Below, in pieces: positions 7,807 to 14,307 of a stretch of 26,580 nt of DNA. Positions within the stretch are counted from its first letter, which is position 1. Every line of letters begins with the position of its first letter. The notes under the pieces are model-generated. The model did not search any database. It saw only the letters and a list, made by a program, of their open reading frames with translations, and had not been told where the DNA came from. The DNA is from an uncultured Burkholderiales bacterium (lineage in GTDB: Bacteria; Pseudomonadota; Gammaproteobacteria; Burkholderiales; Burkholderiaceae_C), in the NCBI GenBank assembly GCA_903952885.1, contig CAJBHE010000009.1, forward strand, positions 1-26,580, read 5' to 3'. The position numbers and the translations under genes were made by a program.

Positions 7807-8217
7807 ATGAGCCAAGAACACGATAAAAGTACAACTGACGCTGAGGTTGTTGAAGGAATACATCCTCAGGCGTCGCCCTTTGAGCTTGGCTATCAACCCG
7901 AAACCATGCCCAAAATCGTGGTGCCTGATTTGCCTGACGACATCCAAGGGATGACTGCAGAGGCTCTGGCTCAAATTCCCACGCTGACCGAGGAAGCTCC
8001 TGGCAAAGAATTGTTGGAAATACCAGCTCAGCCTCTGTTTGTCCAAGCTGAGCTCACCATTACCGACGCGGTTTTGGCGCCTATTCAAGACGTGCCTGCT
8101 CAAGCCGATACATGGGGTGAAGTGCTTCACGCCCGTATAGGCAAGCTCACTGACGACATACACACACTCAATATCCGACTCGATCGGCTTGAGGAACGAA
8201 TTAAGGCAAAGGTTTGA
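7807..8217 (+). CDS. Small hypothetical protein: acidic/proline-rich N-terminus with PTLTE motif, C-terminal coiled coil
   Basis: The family is not recognised. The 136-residue protein has no signal peptide or membrane segment. Residues 1-100 are acidic and proline-rich (IVVPDLPDDIQ, then PTLTE at 58-62) and look disordered. Residues 104-134 (GEVLHARIGKLTDDIHTLNI and following) form a short amphipathic helix with leucine/isoleucine heptads, a likely coiled coil. An AGGA at 7795-7798 precedes the ATG by 8 nt. The gene lies 22 nt after the SPOR gene and 2 nt before the next gene, so the three are very likely cotranscribed. Its architecture (PTLTE in a disordered N-terminus plus a C-terminal coiled coil) parallels that of the gene at 11126-11626, suggesting an adaptor role by inference. 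Confidence 0.8.
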   Translation: MSQEHDKSTTDAEVVEGIHPQASPFELGYQPETMPKIVVPDLPDDIQGMTAEALAQIPTLTEEAPGKELLEIPAQPLFVQAELTITDAVLAPIQDVPAQADTWGEVLHARIGKLTDDIHTLNIRLDRLEERIKAKV

Positions 8218-8219
8218 AC

Positions 8220-9485
8220 ATGGCTGACGAACAAAAACCGACAGAAGACGCGGGAGCCTCTCCAGAAGCCATCGTGGACGTTGAGGCGACAGCCGATCGT
8301 CTGAACGAAATCGCCTCTCAATCGCTGGACACCAATGAGGTGGCGCGTCAAATTGAAGAACTCACATCTGTGGTGTTGGATTCGGCTGAGGTGTCGACAC
8401 GTTCGGCATCGATTGCCGCCGATGTCAGCTCCACCATGCGTGCTGTGGTGTTCAAGATTCAAGAAAACAACCGTCGCAATGTGATGCACTCACGCATCAT
8501 GTTGGGTGCTTTTTGCACTTGCTTGTTGATTGCCATGGCCATCTTCTTTGCCATCACCATGAAAATGACCAAGTCCATCAAGGAGCTAGACACCATGGTC
8601 TACGCCATGGCCAAGCGTGTGATTGAAGTAGATGCCAGCTTGACGGCAATTGGTAAAACCAACTCTGATTTCTCGGAAATTACTGAAAAGCAAGACGAAG
8701 TCATCACCACCCAAACCCAAGTTGCAAAACGTTTGGATGAACTGGGTAAGAGCCTAGCGACCATGCCCATGGTGGTGGCCACAGAGGCCAACAAGTCGAG
8801 TGACCTCAAGTTCAAAGACATGCAAAAACAGCTGACTACCTTGGAGAGCAAGCTCCAATCCTTTGATGGCAAGTTGCAAACCGTCGCTGAAAAAGCCTCT
8901 TCACGGGTGCCCCCCCCGCTGCCTGCTGCGCAGCAAGGACCCAGCACGCAAGTTTTGCTGAGCGAAATTCAAAAAATCAAGTCTGATTTGAATGCCGCCG
9001 TGCAGGTGCGCGAACGCACGCAAACAGCGGCAGAAGCAACGGCTATCAAGAACATCGAAAAGACCCTTGAGAAAGCCACGGTAGCTGCCAGTGATGCGCA
9101 AAAGGCAGCTGACAAAGCTTCGCTTGCAGCCAAGGCCGCCAGTGAAGCTGAAAAGGCTGCTGCTGCATCTGAGAAAGCCTCTGCCGCAGAGCGCTTGGCT
9201 CAGCAAAAAGCGGCTGCCGAGCGAGCGGTTGCTATGCGCATGCAACCCGAAAAGCCTGTGAAGTCAGCCGAACAAATGGCTGAAGAAAAAGCCGCCGCTG
9301 AACGCGCGGCTGCAGTCCGCGCCGCCAAAGCCGCCGCTGACAAAGTTGCCGCCGATAAGGCCGCTGCTGCAGAGCGTTTGGCCGCTGATAAAGCGCGTGC
9401 AGCCGCCACGGCAGCTGCAGCTGCAGCAAGTGTTCCGCAAGTGGTCCGTGAAAAGCCTATTCAGTACCCACGCGTTCCAGATTAA
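8220..9485 (+). CDS. TolA-like single-pass membrane protein with long coiled coil and Ala/Lys/Glu-rich C-terminus
   Basis: The 421 residues contain a cytoplasmic-looking acidic helix region (1-90), a membrane helix at about 93-114 (IMLGAFCTCLLIAMAIFFAI) preceded by Arg-rich sequence, coiled coil from 118 to 235, a short Pro-rich break (PPPLPAAQQGP), then roughly 140 residues of low-complexity Ala/Lys/Glu helix with repeated KAAAERA- and KAAADK-like units, and a short tail ending YPRVPD. The architecture resembles TolA (N-in anchor plus a long periplasmic rod), but no TolA domain III is present. A TTG start 6 nt upstream is possible; the ATG is preferred. The run of eight C at 8910-8917 lies in the Pro-rich break. 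The end overlaps the convergent gene by 4 nt. No function can be assigned from the sequence. Confidence 0.85.
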   Translation: MADEQKPTEDAGASPEAIVDVEATADRLNEIASQSLDTNEVARQIEELTSVVLDSAEVSTRSASIAADVSSTMRAVVFKIQENNRRNVMHSRIMLGAFCTCLLIAMAIFFAITMKMTKSIKELDTMVYAMAKRVIEVDASLTAIGKTNSDFSEITEKQDEVITTQTQVAKRLDELGKSLATMPMVVATEANKSSDLKFKDMQKQLTTLESKLQSFDGKLQTVAEKASSRVPPPLPAAQQGPSTQVLLSEIQKIKSDLNAAVQVRERTQTAAEATAIKNIEKTLEKATVAASDAQKAADKASLAAKAASEAEKAAAASEKASAAERLAQQKAAAERAVAMRMQPEKPVKSAEQMAEEKAAAERAAAVRAAKAAADKVAADKAAAAERLAADKARAAATAAAAAASVPQVVREKPIQYPRVPD

Positions 9486-11098
9486 ATTCCAAACTGCTTA
9501 GCGCTTGTGAGCGGCCAGTCGTTGAAGACGGGTGGCAAGGCGCTCACATCGTCTTTGAGCAAGGCACCTGTTTCTAGGGTGTCGATCAAGTCCGACAAGT
9601 GCAAGGTTTGTGTTTCGCTCACGCGGCGCATGATGTGACGTGGCGAGAAGTCATGCGGTGTTTTAAGGCCCGAGGCTTCCATCAGCTCTTGTAAAGCTTC
9701 CAGCGTGTGTTCATGGAAATTTTGTACGCGCTCAGCTTTGCTGGGCACAACCAATGCCATTTGGCGAGTTGGGTCTTGAGTGGTCACGCCAGTGGGGCAG
9801 TTGCCAGTGTGGCAGGTTTGGGCTTGGATGCAGCCCAGTGCAAACATAAAACCCCGTGCACTGTTGCACCAGTCAGCGCCTAAGGCCAAGGCGCGCGCCA
9901 TGTCAAAAGCGCTCACAATTTTGCCGCTGGCGCCCACGCGAATGCTGTTGCGCAAACCTGCCCCCACCAAGGTGTTGTGCACCAAGCGCAAGGCTTCTTG
10001 CAGAGGCATACCCATATGGTCTGAGAACTCGAGGGGGGCGGCGCCTGTGCCGCCTTCTGCGCCATCGACCACGATGAAATCTGGCTGAATGCCTGTTTCC
10101 AACATCGCTTTGACAATCGCAAACCATTCCCATGGATGGCCAATGCACAGCTTGAAGCCCACGGGCTTGCCCTCACTCAGTGTGCGCAGCTGTTGAATGA
10201 AGGCCATCATTTCAAGTGGGGTTGAAAAACTGCTGTGAGAGGCAGGGGATACGCAGTCTTCTCCCACCATCACCCCGCGAGCTTCTGCAATTTCTTCGGT
10301 CACTTTGGGGCCTGGCAACACACCGCCATGTCCTGGCTTGGCGCCTTGGCTGAGTTTGATTTCCACCATCTTGACTTGGGGGGAGCGCACGTTTTCTACA
10401 AAGCGCTCAGGGCTGAAGCGGCCTAGCTCGTCGCGGCATCCGAAGTAGCCTGAGCCGATTTCCCAAATCAAGTCGCCTCCCTGGGCGCGGTGGTGGCGCG
10501 AGATCGAACCTTCGCCTGTGTCGTGTGCAAAGCCACCCATCTTGGCGCCCAAGTTCAAGGCTTGGATGGCATTGGCGCTTAAGGCGCCAAAGCTCATGGC
10601 TGACACGTTGAACAGGCTGATGTTGTAGGGCTGTTTGCAGTCTTTACCGCCTACTTTTACGCGGAAATCATGGCCTGCCAACTTACTAGGCACGATCGAG
10701 TGGTTGATCCACTCATAACCAATGGCGCGCACATCGAGTTGTGTGCCAAAAGGGCGCTTGTCTGTCTCACCCTTGGCACGTGAATACACCAAGCTGCGTT
10801 GAGCACGCGAGAACGGTGCAGCTTCGGTTTCCGACTCTAAGAAGTACTGTCGTATCTCAGGACGAATGTATTCGAACATGAAGCGCAAGTGCCCGATGAC
10901 CGGGTAATTACGCAGGATGGAGTGATGAGATTGTTGGAGGTCTCGGATGCCAACGAGCGTGAGCATCAAAAAGACCGTTGGCCACCATCCACTCATGCCC
11001 ATGATTCCCGATCCCAGCAGAGAGACAACAAGTAAAACTGCCGATGCAATGAACGCTGTGTAGCGCACCGGATAAATCTGATTGAGTTTGTCCAGCAT
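9482..11098 (-). CDS. Membrane-anchored FMN-binding glutamate synthase-domain protein
   Basis: The 538 residues carry two hydrophobic N-terminal segments (about 14-50), then the FMN/Fe-S domain of glutamate synthase large subunits: SAMSFGALSANAIQALNLGA, GEGSISRHHR, the KPGHGGVLPG loop, DFIVVDGAEGGTGAAP, and a three-cysteine 3Fe-4S motif C-IQAQT-C-HTGN-C at C423, C429 and C434. The N-terminal glutaminase domain and the central/C-terminal GltB domains are missing, which is normal for this stand-alone family. The family is widespread in proteobacteria and annotated as FMN-binding glutamate synthase family protein; its true substrate is not established. It lies 27 nt downstream of the coiled-coil gene in the ParA-like operon and converges with the TolA-like gene, sharing 4 nt of stop-codon sequence. 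Confidence 0.93.
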   Translation of the reverse strand: MLDKLNQIYPVRYTAFIASAVLLVVSLLGSGIMGMSGWWPTVFLMLTLVGIRDLQQSHHSILRNYPVIGHLRFMFEYIRPEIRQYFLESETEAAPFSRAQRSLVYSRAKGETDKRPFGTQLDVRAIGYEWINHSIVPSKLAGHDFRVKVGGKDCKQPYNISLFNVSAMSFGALSANAIQALNLGAKMGGFAHDTGEGSISRHHRAQGGDLIWEIGSGYFGCRDELGRFSPERFVENVRSPQVKMVEIKLSQGAKPGHGGVLPGPKVTEEIAEARGVMVGEDCVSPASHSSFSTPLEMMAFIQQLRTLSEGKPVGFKLCIGHPWEWFAIVKAMLETGIQPDFIVVDGAEGGTGAAPLEFSDHMGMPLQEALRLVHNTLVGAGLRNSIRVGASGKIVSAFDMARALALGADWCNSARGFMFALGCIQAQTCHTGNCPTGVTTQDPTRQMALVVPSKAERVQNFHEHTLEALQELMEASGLKTPHDFSPRHIMRRVSETQTLHLSDLIDTLETGALLKDDVSALPPVFNDWPLTSAKQFGI

Positions 11099-11125
11099 GC
11101 AAAGCGCTCCTAGGCTAGGTTGTAT

Positions 11126-11626
11126 TTATCGGTTGTTCGTCAGTTTGGCCGACAGTTTGGTTTGTGCGAGGGCTGAGACTTCAGCACGCAAGCGCGCAGA
11201 GGACAGCTGTTGGTCTGCGGCGTGTTGCACTTCGTTCAAGTGCGACAAAATCGTGCCACGCAAGTTGATCAGTTCATGGTCGAGTTTTTGCAAGCGATCT
11301 TGCAACTCGCGTTGCAAGGCCATGCGTTCAGTCAGCAAGTTCACTTCAGCCGCAATGGTGCGCCAAGTTTGTGTCAAATCATCGCTGGGTGGCACGCGCA
11401 ACTGCTCAAATAGTTCTTGAATGAGCGCGTCAAAAATGGGGGGAGTCTGTCCCGCAGGCGCATCTGGCATTTCTGTCAATGTTGGAACGTTGTCAGGTAC
11501 AACTGGCTTCGTAGTGGCCAACGACTCTGTGTGAGACTTTAAAATCGAATTGACTTGTCCCCAACCGGTTTCAGGTGTGTACTGCTTCAGTCCTTTAAAA
11601 GACAAAAATTGTGGTTCGGAGCTCAT
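11126..11626 (-). CDS. Hypothetical coiled-coil protein, partner candidate of the ParA-like ATPase
   Basis: The family is not recognised. The 166-residue soluble protein begins MSSEPQFLSFKGLKQYTPET, has a proline-rich, disordered-looking stretch with PTLTE at 48-52, then a helical region (64-160) with a clear coiled coil at about 95-150 (LLTERMALQRELQDRLQKLD). Its ATG overlaps the TGA of the ParA-like gene (ATGA), a strong sign of translational coupling. ParA/MinD-family positioning ATPases are often encoded next to small adaptor proteins with helical regions that stimulate the ATPase or link it to cargo (ParB, MinE, McdB and TlpT are examples), so an adaptor role is plausible but inferred. 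It shares its motif and architecture with the protein at 7807-8217. Confidence 0.8.
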   Translation of the reverse strand: MSSEPQFLSFKGLKQYTPETGWGQVNSILKSHTESLATTKPVVPDNVPTLTEMPDAPAGQTPPIFDALIQELFEQLRVPPSDDLTQTWRTIAAEVNLLTERMALQRELQDRLQKLDHELINLRGTILSHLNEVQHAADQQLSSARLRAEVSALAQTKLSAKLTNNR

Positions 11627-12558
11627 TTATTTAAGACGCCCATGGACATGCGTTTGAGAAATTGGGGAATTCCCATGGATGCAATCTGCGTGCTCTCTGG
11701 CGCACCCATGTGGGGGGCAGATTTGTTGACCATCTCCTCTGGGCGAACTTTTTGCATGCGGTGGCGTCCTAAAATTGAATATTGGCTGGAGAGCGTGGAT
11801 GAATTAGCCAACACATTATGACGATTTACGGCAGCGCCGCGCGCGGCTGGCGATGTGGTGCGAGCCTGAGTGGTTTGGCGCATGCTATGGGCAGATTCAC
11901 GCATTTCGCGTGCTGCGCAAACGGCTTGACCAAACTCATTGAATGACGCGCCGCACGCGTCTGGCAAATCCATCAAATAACCACGCTCAAACATTTCACG
12001 GGCCGATTGGGCTTCCAACACAGGCGGCGCGAGCATGAAGCTGACAGGGAAGCGCTGTTTTGAGAACACATCGCTTTGCAGTTGTTCTGGCTGCACACGG
12101 GTGGGACAGACCAATAGAGTGGGGGGCGTGTGAATGGCCGAATCAAACACCCAGCGGTGGCGGCTCAAAAAGCCAGAGGTAGCAGCCAGTTCAATTTCAG
12201 ACACCGAGGTAGGGACGATCACCAAGTCGTATTCAAACATCAGCTCGCCCGCAATTGAGTCGGTCCAAGTTAAGTCGCAAATGACTACCTCAGTGCTGCT
12301 TGCAGCGCGGCGCAGATGCAGGCGTGCATCCAAGATGGGGCGGTTGCCGCCTTGGTCCAGCGGAAGTATGTGGTGTTGCACCACCACGCCAATATTGGGA
12401 GCGCGAGTCAGCCAAGTGCTGGAGGAGCCATGGGTATCAAAGTCAATCAGGGTGACGCTTTTGCCTTGACGGCGCAAATAAGCTGCCAAATTGGCAGAAA
12501 CCGTACTTTTACCCACGCCACCTTTTTGACTGGTGACCAAAATTTTGAAAGTTGACAT
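11623..12558 (-). CDS. ParA/MinD-family positioning ATPase
   Basis: The 311-residue product has a deviant Walker A KGGVGKST (12-19) with the signature lysine K12 used for dimerisation, a Walker A' region TLIDFDTHGSSSTW (36-49) and Walker B VVICD (91-95). These define the ParA/MinD superfamily. After an ATPase core of about 205 residues comes a Ser/Arg/Gln-rich tail of about 100 residues with no match I know, ending IPQFLKRMSMGVLNK. That end has an amphipathic look and shares FLKR with the MinD membrane-targeting helix. An AAGGA (complement of 12566-12570) lies 7 nt before the ATG. No ParB, parS or replication gene is nearby, arguing against plasmid partition. It is not FlhG/FleN-like at its N-terminus. 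The cargo is unknown; see the PTLTE finding. Confidence 0.9.
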   Translation of the reverse strand: MSTFKILVTSQKGGVGKSTVSANLAAYLRRQGKSVTLIDFDTHGSSSTWLTRAPNIGVVVQHHILPLDQGGNRPILDARLHLRRAASSTEVVICDLTWTDSIAGELMFEYDLVIVPTSVSEIELAATSGFLSRHRWVFDSAIHTPPTLLVCPTRVQPEQLQSDVFSKQRFPVSFMLAPPVLEAQSAREMFERGYLMDLPDACGASFNEFGQAVCAAREMRESAHSMRQTTQARTTSPAARGAAVNRHNVLANSSTLSSQYSILGRHRMQKVRPEEMVNKSAPHMGAPESTQIASMGIPQFLKRMSMGVLNK

Positions 12559-12718
12559 CTGCTTATCCTTCGAGCCGAGCTACCAGCACTTCATGTTTTT
12601 GTATTTAATACGTCCCGAAATTTCTAGCGGGAAGTCGAATTTACATGGGCACAGCCAGGGCCGTCAACGCGCTGCTTTATTGCAAGTTAACCGGTCAATC
12701 AGGTAACCTATCGTCAAG

Positions 12719-12758
12719 TTAATTCTTTTTAGCTAATTCATATAAATAAAAGAATTAA
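12719..12758. repeat. Perfect 11-bp inverted repeat
   Basis: TTAATTCTTTT at 12719-12729 is exactly complementary to AAAAGAATTAA at 12748-12758, with an 18-nt AT-rich spacer. It could be an operator or an extruding cruciform. It is not a typical terminator because the stem has almost no G or C. Confidence 0.6.
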
Positions 12759-12824
12759 TATTAACAAAATTATCTATGTCTATGATTTATAAAAGATTTT
12801 CTCTAAGTGTCAAAAAAAACAACA

Positions 12825-12853
12825 CTTTCTTAACGTTAGGTGTCCGTTAAAAT
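12825..12853 (+). promoter_or_regulatory. Putative promoter and operator of the Pal-like gene
   Basis: TAAAAT at 12848-12853 is a good -10 candidate, with only a weak -35 (TTTCTT near 12826-12831). Between them lies an inverted repeat TTAACG (12830-12835) / CGTTAA (12845-12850) with a 9-nt spacer, placed where a repressor or activator would act. The predicted transcript would have a leader of about 25 nt before the ATG at 12884. Confidence 0.4.
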
Positions 12854-12883
12854 AAAGAAGTTAATTTTCAAACTGGGAAAAAC

Positions 12884-13387
12884 ATGTCCACACGCCTTAT
12901 CTCAATCGTCTCCATTTTGTCCGTGGCCTTGTTGTCTGCTTGCAGCTCAACCAAACTCGACAACAGCCAAATTTCCGATGCCAAGGCAACCTCGCCAGCC
13001 TCTGCCGTGACTTCCGTGATGGCCGACCACTTGAACCCTAACAGCGTTATCTCTAAGGAGCGTAGCGTTTACTTTGGATTTGACCAGTTCGATATCAAGG
13101 CAGACCAAGCTGCCGTGGTTGAGCGTCAGGGTAAATACTTGGCTGCCAATGGTGCTTTGAAAGTACGTGTAGAAGGCAATGCCGACGAACGCGGTGGCCG
13201 CGAGTACAACTTGGCTTTGGGTCAAAAACGTGCTGAGGCTGTGGTCCGTGGCCTGAAGGCTTACGGCGTGAAAGACAACCAAGCTGAGCCTGTGAGCTTT
13301 GGTAGTGAAAAGCCAAAAGCTGAAGGCCATGATGAGGCTGCTTGGGCGCAAAATCGCCGCGCTGATGTGACTTACACCGCGAAGTAA
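12884..13387 (+). CDS. pal: Pal-like OmpA-family peptidoglycan-binding lipoprotein
   Basis: The 167-residue product has a lipoprotein signal peptide with lipobox LSAC, giving lipidated Cys20, then a short Ser/Ala linker and an OmpA/Pal domain (about 60-165). The domain shows GNADERGGREYNLALGQKRA, the diaminopimelate-binding region of Pal, and the C-terminal AWAQNRRADVTY. It should sit on the inner face of the outer membrane and hold peptidoglycan. Many Pal proteins read YFDFD at the start of the domain; here it is YFGFDQF. There is no tolB or tolA next to it, so it may be a Pal paralog rather than the Tol-Pal subunit, and the symbol should be read with that caution. GGGAAA at 12875-12880 precedes the ATG. 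A Nudix gene follows after 23 nt. Confidence 0.85.
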   Translation: MSTRLISIVSILSVALLSACSSTKLDNSQISDAKATSPASAVTSVMADHLNPNSVISKERSVYFGFDQFDIKADQAAVVERQGKYLAANGALKVRVEGNADERGGREYNLALGQKRAEAVVRGLKAYGVKDNQAEPVSFGSEKPKAEGHDEAAWAQNRRADVTYTAK

Positions 13388-13410
13388 CCTCTAGACCCAT
13401 CGCTGAGTTC

Positions 13411-14307
13411 ATGCAACTCAATAGCGAAATCGTTACCACACCACCGCGGGCTTCGGCCACGGTGGTGTTATTACGTGATGAGCCCAAAAGAGGACTAGAA
13501 GTCTTTTTGCTGCGTCGCCACAAAGCTTCGGCTGTTTTGGGTGGAGCCTATGTGTTTCCGGGTGGCAAATTAGACGATGCCGATTGCACACCTGAAGTTC
13601 ATGCCTTTTTAGACGCCTCAGCGGTAGAGCTTCACAGTGCCTTGGGTGAACCCGATTTATCGCATCACACCGCTGCTGGTCTGTATGTGGCAGCCGTGCG
13701 CGAAGTGCTGGAAGAGTGCGGTGTGTTGTATGCCCGCTCAATCGATGGAAAAGTCTTGGCGCACGACTCGGGTCAGCGCCAACTTTGGCAGCAAGCATTG
13801 CATGGTGGCCAAGGTTTTTTAGATGTGTTGCAAAGTGTAGGTTTACGCGTGGACACGCAGCAGTTGGCGCCATGGTCGCGCTGGATCACGCCGATGCAAC
13901 CGTCTGTGACCAACAAGCGTTTTGACACGCGATTTTTTGTGGCTGTGCTGCCAACGGGTCAGCACCCCATCCACGACAACATCGAGGCCATTGACAGCGT
14001 GTGGCTCAGCCCCTTAGAGGCCTTGACTCGCTATTGGGCTGGGGGCTTGCCTTTAGCACCGCCGCAGATCATGACCTTGGTGTCTTTGTTGTCACACAGC
14101 AGTACGGCGAGTGTGTTGAACTTAGCAAAGCAGCAAAAGCCGACCTTGGTTTTGCCAGAAACTTTTGATGAAGATGGCGTCCGAAATTTGTGCTATCCCG
14201 GGGATGTGCGTCATTCGGTGGGGCAACGTGCCATGCCTGGGCCGACGCGTTTGCGTTTTGTGGCGGGACGTTTTGAACCCACGCTTGGCTTTGAGGAGTT
14301 TTTATGA
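13411..14307 (+). CDS. Nudix hydrolase (NUDT19/NUDT7-like CoA-pyrophosphatase type)
   Basis: The 298-residue soluble protein contains VFPGGKLDD (48-56) followed, after an insertion of about 40 residues, by the Nudix box core REVLEECGV (97-105). The long insertion between the GG strand and the catalytic helix is typical of the NUDT19-like branch, whose characterised members hydrolyse CoA or acyl-CoA. The metal-binding glutamates of REVLEE are intact. The ATG overlaps nothing upstream, and the stop codon overlaps the fabI start by 4 nt (ATGA). Linkage to acyl-group genes fits a CoA-related substrate, but this is inference; another nucleoside-diphosphate derivative is possible. Confidence 0.85.
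   Translation: MQLNSEIVTTPPRASATVVLLRDEPKRGLEVFLLRRHKASAVLGGAYVFPGGKLDDADCTPEVHAFLDASAVELHSALGEPDLSHHTAAGLYVAAVREVLEECGVLYARSIDGKVLAHDSGQRQLWQQALHGGQGFLDVLQSVGLRVDTQQLAPWSRWITPMQPSVTNKRFDTRFFVAVLPTGQHPIHDNIEAIDSVWLSPLEALTRYWAGGLPLAPPQIMTLVSLLSHSSTASVLNLAKQQKPTLVLPETFDEDGVRNLCYPGDVRHSVGQRAMPGPTRLRFVAGRFEPTLGFEEFL

Larger units (their letters stand above)
12684..12864. repeat. Cluster of GTTAA/TTAAC elements
   Basis: GTTAA or its complement occurs at 12686-12690, 12718-12722, 12761-12765, 12830-12834, 12846-12850 and 12860-12864. Three of the copies extend to AAGTTAA (12684-12690, 12716-12722, 12858-12864), and the first is part of the palindrome GTTAAC. Six copies in about 180 bp is more than expected even for AT-rich DNA (roughly one by my estimate), suggesting protein-binding sites. 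The spacing is irregular. Confidence 0.5.
12559..12883. promoter_or_regulatory. AT-rich divergent intergenic region between the ParA-like and Pal-like genes
   Basis: These 325 nt contain no convincing gene. The stretch 12690-12875 is strikingly AT-rich compared with the rest of the window. It holds an inverted repeat TCCCG-N10-CGGGA (12613-12617 / 12628-12632) upstream of the ParA-like gene, the GTTAA cluster, a long perfect inverted repeat and a promoter-like element for the Pal-like gene, all listed separately. It must contain promoters for both divergent transcripts. Confidence 0.75.

Noticed and set aside
9200..9429. Ala-rich and Arg/Gln-rich minus-strand frames opposite the Ala-rich region
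   Set aside because: They are antisense translations of GCN-rich codons.
9060..9440. DNA-level tandem repeat in the Ala-rich part of the TolA-like gene
   Set aside because: Repeats are visible in protein (Ala/Lys/Glu units) but irregular in DNA; they reflect a low-complexity helix rather than a tandem repeat array.
11623..12558. Plasmid or integrative-element partition gene
   Set aside because: No ParB, replication initiator, integrase, transposase or att-like repeats are present and the flanking genes are chromosomal housekeeping types.
11623..12558. FlhG/FleN (the flagellar MinD homolog)
   Set aside because: It lacks the FlhG N-terminal activation segment rich in Gln/Ala/Leu and is not adjacent to flhF; the tail also differs.
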